64,000 nucleotides of DNA from Saccoglossus kowalevskii (lineage: Eukaryota; Hemichordata; Enteropneusta; Harrimaniidae), in assembly GCF_000003605.2 (NCBI RefSeq), contig NW_003116447.1, positions 744,915 through 808,914 on the forward strand, written 5' to 3'. Positions 38,101-50,100 of the stretch are shown here, piece by piece (positions within the stretch are counted from its first letter, which is position 1; every line of letters begins with the position of its first letter). The translations under genes and the position numbers were made by a program. The notes beneath the pieces are model-generated. The model was not told where the DNA came from. It did not search any database and was given only the letters and a program-made list of their open reading frames with translations.

Positions 38101-41100
38101 TTTTATAACAAGAAGTCGAAAATATCACTTTTTACCAAAAATGACAATAATATTCACCAAAATTAGAGAATTGAAGATATTATCATGAAATGAACAAATC
38201 TGAGAGAGGTCTACCCAAGGTACATAAACACCAAGTATCAAAGCATTCAGACTTGTAGTTTTCAAAAAGAAATCGAAAAAGTAAAACATTGACACGGACG
38301 ACGGACAATCACTCATATGATAAGCTCCGCTCGACAAAGTCGACAGCGGAGCTAAAAAAAACAAATACTCAAATATTCCAAGATTGTTTTGACTTCATTA
38401 AAAATAAAATCGTTTTTGTAGGATGGAAACTTTTTGAGGTCAAAACCCCCCACCCCCAAACTAAAGCAAATAAGTTTTTTATCAGACATTGATCTTTTGA
38501 CGTTGTTCCTTAAGACACCAGTTTGTACATACCTTGTAAACACTACCAAAAGCCCCTGTACCTAAATGTTCATATACTGCATAGTTGTTTATATGATGAG
38601 TTGGTTCCTTATTCTGATTGGTATCTTGAAAACACTCTTTGATTACTGATAACTCCTCATTCTGAAAAAAATGATTTAAAATACAATTTTCTATTCATTA
38701 GTTAAAACAATAATGCTGTTGTGTAATAGAAAAATGCAAATTCAAAAATCAAAATTTCATCTCACAATTTGACAGACAAACATTTCCACAAAACAAGAGA
38801 TCTGAGATAATTTTTATTTAATGTACAAAAATCAAATCAAATCAAATCAAACTCCATTTTTGCATGGTTTACCCTTTTTATTCGACCCTATAGACAATTT
38901 TAAATTCTGCACTCAATATTACATTTTCAACATAAGAAGATTTGATAAAAACATCTACAGCAGTGTCTACTTTAAAGTATCGTACATTTTATTAAACTGA
39001 CAAATATACTACTGTAAAATACTTTATTTTAGCTTGGAATTATCTTTCGCTATTTTCGCTGAAAGAATGATTCAGTGAAAATAAAATCCAGCGAATATAC
39101 CTTTTTTCCTATATTTTATATTCACTTTTCAAAAATCAGTGAAAATAAATTCCATACAAAACACCCAAAAAGTTATTTCAGCAAAAATTAATTCCAGCTA
39201 AAATAAAGTATTTTACAGTACCGGTATATATCTATTGTTTTATTAGGTTGGGAATGTTGCCCAAATTTAAATCTTTTGGATAACACAATAGGACCTAATC
39301 TTTTCACAATCAAAGGTTAAAATACCATTATTAGTAGAGTAATGTTTTCACAGTTTTTTGTTTTTTGATTTGCCAAATGATATGACCGACACTTTCTTGC
39401 AGTATATTTAAAGACTCTATATACAAGTTGCATGGAAGCTTGATAATATCACATAAATCTTTCATGCATTGAAACTTAGGAACGAGATATGTGATTTTAT
39501 TTAAATATTCTTCTTGTACATGTAAAGTACACATTTTTCTTGAATATTCTTCTTGTACATGTAAATACTTTTATGGGCTGATGGTCTTGAATTTGTAAAT
39601 AAAGACCATTGACGTAAAAAAATAATATCACATCAAGTGGTAACAGAAAATCACCACTTACCGACATACTGTTAATCATGTTCAGCAATGGTTCATATTT
39701 TTTGATATCTCTAACATAATGACCAACATCAATAAACTTCTCAAATAGATCAGCTGGAAATAGTCTCTTGAACAATTGTCGGTTCCTCTCCATGCTAAAT
39801 AAAAACCTCAACGCACGGAAAGCATTTTTCTGTAAAAAAAAAAAAAATAACATAGTAAAACTATTGAAGCTTTGCTTTGTTTACTGGAAGGTATCACAGG
39901 TGCATTTAAAGAATTGAGAATTAAGCGAATTCCCAATCATCTTAAATATATCATGCCTCCCCCAAAAAGCAGATCATCCCCTAATAGCCCACCGTGAAGT
40001 ACAATTTAACACAGTTTATTAGTGTTCCATGAGTAACCTATAATGATCTAAATACTGATACATTTTGCTTTTTATTAACAACAAGAACACGTGCAATGAA
40101 CTCCAGAAATCAGTCATTTATTCCACTCACCTGTAAAGTGTTAACTGCACTAGCATCCTGAGTTCTAGTGTTTTTTTGTAAAAATATTAACATACCAATT
40201 ACATAAACTCCATTATTCTAAAAAAAAATACACAAATTAAGTCTATTAGGGATATATACATATAACAATTTGATAATGAAAAGCACCATTATTTCTGCAG
40301 CTTCACCTGACAAGTACAAATATGTGTTATGTATACAACTTGAATTACAACTATTATATCTGACCTTTTTATAGCGTTTATAGGAATATCTGTGACACTT
40401 AGATATGAGGTTTTTATATTGCATTATCAGAGGGAAATAGGCATTCAATATACAATAGTGTAATATGTGACTACATGTCAACTATATGGAATTGAAAACC
40501 AAATATCATGTCAGCTAGGTGGCAGTGGACACCATTTCTCATGTCATCTAGATAGATAGCATTGGACACCTCACTTCATCTCAGCTATATGGCACTGGAA
40601 ACCTGATCCTAAGTAAGCAAGGTGGCAATGAACACTGAACACCCATATAGGTGGCACTGAACACCCATATAGGTGGCACTGAACGCCTTTATATGTATCA
40701 GTCAGGTGGCATTGAACACCTCACTTCATCTCAGCTACATGGCATTGGAAACCTGATCCTAAGTAAGCAAGGTGGCAATGAACACTGAACACCCATATAG
40801 GTGGCACTGAACACCTTTATATGTATCAGTTAGGTGGCATTGAACACCTTACTTCATCTCAGCTACATGGCATTGGAAACCTGATCCTAAATAAGCAAGG
40901 TGACATTGAACACTGAACACCTTTATAGGTGGCATTGAACACCTTTATATGTATCAGTTAGGTGGCATTGAACACCTTACCCTAAGTCAGCACAGTGGTA
41001 TTGAAATTTTTTATGTCAGTTAGATGGCATTGAACACTTTTATGTCAGTTAGGTGGCATTGAACACTTTTATGTCAGTTAGGTGGCATTGAACACTTTTA

Positions 41101-44100
41101 TGTCAGTTAGGTGGCATTGAACACTTTTATGTCAGTTAGGTGGCATTGAACACCTTACCCTAAGTCAGCACAGTGGTATTGAAATTTTTTATGTCAGTTA
41201 GATGGCATTGAACACTTTTATGTCAGTTAGGTGGCATTGAACACTTTTATGTCAGTTAGGTGGCATTGAACACTTTTATGTCAGTTAGGTGGCATTGAAC
41301 ACCCAATCTTACCTGTACTAACTGCTGTGCATTAGCGTCATTCAACACCAATTCTGTCAAGGCTGCACAGCAGGCTACAAATAACAAATGTAGTGAAATT
41401 AATAAAAGCTATCTCATCAAATTATTGTAAGAGAATTGGGAATATATGCTAATCGGACATCTAGAAGTGGAGTGCATAGCATGCTTAAAGCGAGGTAGTC
41501 ATTACCTATGCATACAACAGGAAGCTATATATAGCATGTCATTGTTTACACACAAGTGCCAACCTATGAGCCTTTGCAATTTTACCATGCATTAGTATCG
41601 GTGCTTAGGACTTAATTTCCGCCTGTGCACAGGTGACGCCCACTCTTCTTTAAAGCGTAACAAAATCAGTTGACATAACAAGCAAAAGGTATAATACCAA
41701 GCAATTCTTAGACAACAAGATGTTAAAAAAAAATTGGTTCAATCTTATTAAATGATACATGCAATAACACAATATAGTATTGCCAAATATAAAACATTGA
41801 CACAAACACAATTCATGGTACATTTTATATACTTACCGGACTGTAATGAAAGTACATGTTCCAGTGGCTCATCTTCACCCTATTATTACAAAGACATCAC
41901 ATAAGAAAGTGAAAAATGTTAAAAGTGATAGTTTCCAAATATTATGTCTCCAGGAAATGCTTTACACACATTGTATTGACGTTGATTAGGTAGAATTATT
42001 AGGTGTAAGCCTTGCATGAATTGCACTCACTGTATTATCCACGGGCACAGCCAGTGGATGTTTTCTGCCAGCTCTGTCAGCACTTTTGGGAAGACCACTT
42101 GGACCAGACGAGTGGTCAGACACAAATTTCCTGTCGTGCAATATACTTAGTATTAAAGGAACTCCACCCATTGTTTTAATGTCACTACTAATATCAGCAT
42201 CTTCTGATAACTGAACTATACACCATATCTGGAAAAAAAAATATCAGTTTAACTCAATTTAATTTCTTAAAATGAAAGAATTGTGAATAAAATCACTTAA
42301 CAGCTTAATTGTATTTTTGTCACTACTTTTCATTAAATAAATGAATTTCTGCAGATTAGTTATTGTTTCTTTTGGGAATATGATATTGGACAGTGTTTCT
42401 TTTCAGTGTGTTTCATATTTTGGACATACCTAAAGGAAGTCTATTTCATCTTTAATGAAAAATGTCTACAAATCCTATTTTCTAATGGTATTTTTGGATG
42501 GGTGTGTCTTCCTTTTTCAATGATAAATTGTTATTACTTGTTCTGAATCTATTTACAGAAATTCTTTGATTTGTATTTAGAACATTTAAGTTGTCTTAAA
42601 AATTGTAATTATGTTTAAATTTAGTGTATGTTCCAAATTTTGTTTTCTCATTTGTCATATTTTCTCTCCAATAGGAGATAGACTATGAGGTTATTACGAG
42701 GATACCTTAAAGTATGCACAAAGACAGTACAGTGAGAGTATTGACAGACACTCAAAATAGGTTTCTCTAAGTTTAACATCAAATGGATGTTTACTCATGA
42801 GCCGAGCCGCGTATATGTATGATGCTAGTTATATGAAAACAGATTCAAGTTCAGGCAATAAAAAAGCCTATAGGAAGTTACATGAATTGCCAAGACTATT
42901 ATGGGAATCTGCATTTAAAAAAAAACACAGATACAGGCAAGGTAAAACTTAGATTAGGTATTCTTGATCTTTTTTTTTTAATTATAGCATAAAAACATTA
43001 ACTGCAAAGCGGATAAAGTGTCATTCAAATGAGGTGTATCTCAAATTGTATTTATAGTAATGTAAATATTATCACCAAGGCAATAAGAGAATACTTACAC
43101 AGTTCCATAATAGTTTTAAATTATCACAATGTAGAACGCTAAGAAGAATAGGAACGCCATCATATATTTTAACTTGCTCTCGTACTTGGCTATCCGCACA
43201 GAGTATACGCAACAAACTAGCAGCTAATCTATAACAAATATTATAAGAAATTAATTAATCAATATTACTAATCACAAATAACATGACAATACTTTTAAAA
43301 CAAAATTCCCATTTATAAATGAGATACTCATTAACTTTTAGTTATTGACAAGTATAATATTTAGGCAAATACAGTACCATATCATAACTGTTATATGTTA
43401 TCTACGATAACTGTTAGACAAAAACAAAATATTCATTGGCAGGTTTTTAGCAGCCATGTGCTTTTTTTTTAATGTTTTTCCTTTTGCAGAATTTTCATAT
43501 AAATTCATTAATTTAATTTAATTTCAGAATAAAAACAAAAATAAAAAGCCACCAAAATGAGGCCATTTTATAAAAAAAAATTCAATCCTTATATAACTGG
43601 TACAAAGGCTTGCAATAAAACACAGATGACAAGACAGCTTTAAATTTACCAACATAAGGGCTATACTTACTTTTTAGATAAGATATCATAGTCTTGAAGA
43701 ATTCTCAGCAGTGTTTCAATGCAATTTAATTCCCCTATAAGAGCTCTTGGTGCAGGACTGTATACAAGGAAAACATGAATATTGAGATATCATTTCCAAT
43801 CACAGCAGTTTATAGATAATATTTCCAATCATAGTAGTTTATGCAATCTTTCATAAAAAATTAATGTTAAGATAAGATTTCCAATCACAGCAGTTTACAC
43901 AATCTTTCATAAAAAATTAATATTGAGATAGTATTTCCAATCACAGCAGTTTATGCAATCTTATATTGAGATAGTATTTCCAATCACAGCTGTTTGAACA
44001 AACTTTTAAAAATACATGTTATTTTAGAAAAAAATTATTTTACCTAGATTCACATTTTTCATTTGTTCAAATAACGTATTTACTCTATTTAATATTTCCA

Positions 44101-47100
44101 ATCACAGCAGTTTACACAATCTTTCATAAAAAATTAATATTGAGATAATATTTCCAATCACAGCAGTTTATAGATAGTATTTCCAATCACAGCTGTTTGA
44201 ACAAACTTTTAAAAATACATGTTATTTTAGAAAAAAAATATTTTACCTAAATTCACATTTTTCATTTGTTCAAATAACGTATTTACTCTATTAAAAGCAT
44301 GCATGTCTATATAATTAAAATCCAATAAATACAATAAATAATTTTTGTTATTGCAGATGTACTTCTGATAGAGAAAATATGGTATTCACAATAATGTATA
44401 TTTATTCTATTAGTAATACATGTGTTTTATGTAAATATATATATGTGTATATATACTCATAATAAACAAAATTTTAATAATTCAGTGTACAAAAATAAAT
44501 GCAACAGTTGGTTTCATGCATTTATTTCTGAGATGCACTGATAAAAACTATACAATATCAACCTTATATTAGATGAAACATACCTAATAAAGAAAAATAT
44601 ATGTTTAGTACATACCCCCGGTATTATTCAGGTTTCAGGTCTAAGCTATAAAATTTGCATATAGCTTGATCAATCACAGTGATGTATTTAGACGAATTAT
44701 TAACATATAACTAACCTTTCAGCTAAACTTATGAGAGCATATAGTGTACAGTGCAGGACAATGACATCATTGGAAGAAAGCAAAAGTACTAGTGGCTGTC
44801 AAGAGAACAAATAATGCAATTTAAAATAGGAATATTGACTTCCTCTTTGTGTATATTTATTAACAGACCTGGAAACAACAGATGCATGCTGTTGGTTGGT
44901 GTTGGTGTTTAATATCACATCACAACCAGGTTCTGCTACATTCAGAAAACTTGTTAAATGTGCAAATTTGTTGTTCGTTTTGCAGCATAGAAGTTCATTA
45001 AGGTACCCTTTCTCAAGAAAAATTTTATAAAATTATCTTGATATATTGAAATACTATTAGAGAAATCTGTTTTTTTGTTAAAGACTCCAACCAGGGATTG
45101 AGGCAATTGCCTTTGAGGTCTCTGTGAGATTCAAGCCCTGTAAAGCAACCTTTAATATCTTTACGGTTTTCTCAGCAGCATACATCAGTTTCCCAGAGGG
45201 GCTGTTGGTCACACACCCCCACCCCCCATCAAATGTTCCTAAGAATATTCAAATTAAAATAAATAAAGCAGCACTTCAGATATATTCATGTTAGGCATTC
45301 AGTTTTGGGTGTAAAGTGTAAAGTCTAAATAAGGTTGCAATGCATCACAAGTTAACAGTATAACAGCAATAGGATTCAATGATCATTCCAGTAGTATTAT
45401 CAGTAACACACCACCTGCAGAATCGAAGCTGTTTTTTTTTTTTAAATAATTTTGGTTATTCGAGAAGGCTTTCAAGCATGTGATGTGTTAAAAAGATATA
45501 TACATACCTTATGCGCACCACATGCAACAAGCCAGTCTCTTTGGGATACCACGGCTGATAACTTCTGAAATATATCTAAATAATATGTAAATTATGGTAG
45601 TAAGTTAAGTATTTAATTTTTTTCTGAAAAACTTATTTCACTGTATTTTTCAAGCACTATAATACAATTACAACAGGAAGTTGCTGACAACCCCATTTTT
45701 CTCACCCCACCCCAAATGGACTTGAGTGAAAAGTGACTCCTATTCCTAAACAATACAAATACCATATTTGCTCCATTAGAAGTGCATAGAATAAAAGCAC
45801 ACAATGACTAAATTGCATTTATTGCATGCTGGATCACCTCAGTTATTATGTAAGTGCATGGCACAACTAATAGAGCAAATACAGTACATACAACAACATA
45901 TTGCATATAAACAGTGCAGAGTGATGTCCTGTGTTCTTGCTGCAATATTCAACAATCCAGCATCTCTTTTTTGAACTATACATAATCCCATGACATTTTA
46001 GCTCCCCCCCCCCTCAGTAGTTTGACGTCATTGAGTACTCGATATGACTGCCAGAATGGCCGAGTAGCCTGAGGCTTAGATTGATACAATTCACTAATAT
46101 CTACTGACAGGAAACTAAAAAATATTACATGCATTATATATAATATCACTTACTTGTCATTTCTTTCAATATATCCAATATAAATGCTTGTTCACCATAA
46201 TGTAAATATCTTTCAGTGACAGTTTGTAGACGCTAAGAATAAATCAATCAGTACATGGACTGTTAAACACAAAACCTGTCAACATTAGTAATATTTTGAG
46301 TCGATTACGCTTTTCAAAGTCAACTTTTGCCACCTTTTCAAGAATAAAACCACATAATTTCTATATTCAATGGAAACTATACCCATTTGATCTAAAATTA
46401 AAAAAATAATAATATTTGAAAATACATGAAAATATACAAAATATTGCACTAAAATATTAAAGACAAGGAATTTGGAATCTTCTTGAAATCTAGAATATGA
46501 TACCATAATACATGAAGTACATTAAAAATTTAGAGGCAGTCATTAGAAGAAGAAGTTGGTTATTTACCTCTGCCAACACCTTAATTCCTCCCAGTTTAAA
46601 GAACAGTTTCTAGAGAAAAAAATAGTTTATACATACATACATGCATGTATAAATTAGTTGATTCAGTTTGTGTATTAAACCCTACTAAAAATGTAACAAT
46701 GTTGATTCCATACTCACTTGAAAAAGAGGGTGTAATTACACAACCATATAGATGCTGTTTTGTGCACAGTCCATAAACTTTTACAATCGTGACAAACATT
46801 TTAATATTTCACTGACAGCACAATGTGTTAAATTAAAAACAAGTGAAAATTCAAATTTAACAATCAATTGAATTTTTTTCTTTACAAACCAGTGAATTTA
46901 ATATCCATGCGACAACATATCTAGTAAAATTAAACCCATTGAATAATCCACCTTCAACAGAACATCTTCAACTGTTTCAATACAATGTATTGAGTGACAG
47001 CCTTGGATTTTTTCACTCAATATTTCATGGGAATAATACATGCTATTATGAATTAATAATGAAGTATTTTAACATTACCTGATAAGATGCATCTCTCATT

Positions 47101-50100
47101 AACATACGTAGACATATCAAAACTCGAAGTATGATTTCAGGCGGAGCTTTATCGGCCCAATCTCTGAAAACAAGATGATACATGACGGTCAGTAACTATA
47201 AAAATTAAATATATAAAAGAATACAAAATACTTCACACCATGCATGTTTAAAGACTGAGCACACAGCTACACAATATTACACTGTCTCGTTTAAAATCAA
47301 CTCCTCATCCAAAACGACACTGTGGCTCGTTTATTATTGTAATAATATTTTAACTTACATGCAGCATAGTCGTTTTTCAACTAACGCTCTAAATATCTGA
47401 AAAATAAAATAAACATAATATATATTATTTCCTCCTCCTTCATTACTAGAATTGTCATTTTCAGACTAAAGTACGTGATATAACGGTACTCGTAAAATAT
47501 AGAATAACATGACATGTGTATTTAACTTGCAGCTTGTTGGCTGATATACTGTCCTCTAACATTGCCCATTGGCCCTATACAGCTGAGCAACACAATATAG
47601 TATATAGTATAATATCTGTTTTAAACAACAATGATGACTGAGAGGTTGGTGGAAGTACCTTGTAAAATTATTATTACTTTGACGCCATTTTTTTCTATTC
47701 ATTTTGGCTATCCGTGGAGGCGATGTGTTAAACCATACTATCATACAGTGGTAATACTTACCAGATTAAAATAAGACTTTTGTTGGTGACTACTAAAATG
47801 TCTTTCAGACTGATATTTCAAACTGTAATGAAGAAAGATGAATTAAGTGAGCATTTTGATTGATGATTTGGTTAATGAGTAATCATAGTTTAATTGTTTA
47901 AGCAGATGGATGACCTCTATGATAGAAGGGCAAATGCATGTGTATTTCAAAAATACTGAATGGCCACGACAGATTAAAACATGATGAATAACACATATGA
48001 CATATGTTAGTATGACAAATTTCCAAATAAATGAGTTAATCAATAGAAATTGAAATGTCAACAATATATTGTAATAAATTGCACAATTGTGATTATAATG
48101 ACATAGACAATAAAAATGTGATTTGACAAAAACATCAGCATCACAACAAAAGTAAACTCTTTCCCACTAGAAATGTTCATGATTAACATAATTCCAGAGC
48201 GACTGCGAAGAAAAAATGTCACACAAGTCACTGTGACTCCTGTCTTACTGTCATTGCATTAATGAATGGGAAACCAAATCACAAATATTGCCAGTTAATT
48301 GGATAACCGTACAACTGCATATTTGAACATAAAATTTGAATTAAATCTGTATTAAAAGCCGCAGCTTCTCTGAAATAGTACCCCAGTACAATGCAGCAGT
48401 GGACCTACACAGAAATGAGATATGGTGAATTATTGGTTCACAATTGTTCAGTTTCTATTAGGAATGCGGTTTCTAATAAAGATTTTGAGAAATATTCAAA
48501 GCTACAATATTTCATGATTTTTGCTCACTTCAACTATCTAAAGAAGATCTGGTGATATTTAATTCACCGGTAGACTCACATACCTTAATTTCTCCAGTGC
48601 TTGGGATTCAGCAGTTTCATAGTGGACGGCATCGATGGATAAATTCTGAACAGATTTATTGAGTATTTCATTATTATTTGAAGGGTCTACTTCACTGGAC
48701 GGTAACTAGAAAAATAATCACATAAGGACATTTAATACCATATATGCAATAACACAGTGTCTACAATAACGAGTACAGTTGAGAATCGCAGTAGTTGTAG
48801 TTTTTGTGCATCACTTCAGCATTGTGTTTTGAAACTCCATACAACACCCACTCAATATTTTTTCTATTAGAAGACAATCTCCAATAGAAGCACATATGTA
48901 AACCAACAATTGCGTTCATATACAGGATCATTGAAATACGACTTATTATGACCATAGACATAATAAAGTATTGTACATTTATTGTATCATATTTTCCTTA
49001 TTAGTAGCGCATGCTTGAATAAATAACAGATGAGTCAATGGTCAAAATAAGTCATATTTCAATGCTTAGAATACAATAAATCCAGTTTTTTATTCATGTC
49101 TGCTTCTACTAGAGATATGCTTATGATATGGTATTTGCTCTAACAGGTGTTTCCATGGTTAATATTTCAGTGATTCAGTCTGCAATACATGCAGTTTTTG
49201 TGGATGTCCTTCTAAAAAAGCAAATATGGCAGTCATTATTGTCATTTATCAGATAGTACACTCAAGGACGATGTCACTAACCTGTTGTTCTGTGGCAGGA
49301 TTATCAAGAAGATCTAGTAATTTTGACAGTTGCTGGCATTCTCTGAAATGTTAATTATTTATATTAACGATATGTATTAGATAAACATCAGAATTCAGAA
49401 AATCTATAGACATGTGATTGTACTTCCGTATACTGTTTACGTTTCCATGGTTGCATGCAAGACAACCTCAACTCAATTTCCCGCAATGTTGTTTATTCAG
49501 GCAATAATTACAGGATTTTGTCAGGAATCAATAATAAGCACTGTACTGCAGAATGAGTTGCCATAACAATTCTCACTGATAGGAAATTTCATGATATATT
49601 GATTTTATAGAATTCAAGAAGACAACATTTTGTGAAATTCACTGACACTCTTTTTCGTAGAACTCCGGAGAAATTTTCACAGCAATAAAATTTCATGATT
49701 TTTAATGACTCGCAGAATTCGCTAAGATTTTTCACTCAGGAAATTGAAGTGGTCTCCTGGTCATATGTGAAGATGAAACTTGAATATTTATTGTAATGAG
49801 AATAACAAAATGAAAAGGGAACATTTGGAAGAGTAACCTATCGGCAAGAGGCTGATGAATAAATAAAACACCAAAATAGCAGTCCATCATCCACACTAGA
49901 TTGAATTCTTGGAGGAAAAAATGGCATTTATATGAGTATCCAGCAAAAGTTTGAACGGTTTTGGCACATTCAACTCTGTGAATTGGTCACCAGGACATAA
50001 ACAAAATGGCCACCAACCATCCATTCAAAATTTCTTTTTCACTTTTAAAATGATAAAAACACACATGTATGTTAATGCAATAAAACTCTCCTTAGTTTGG

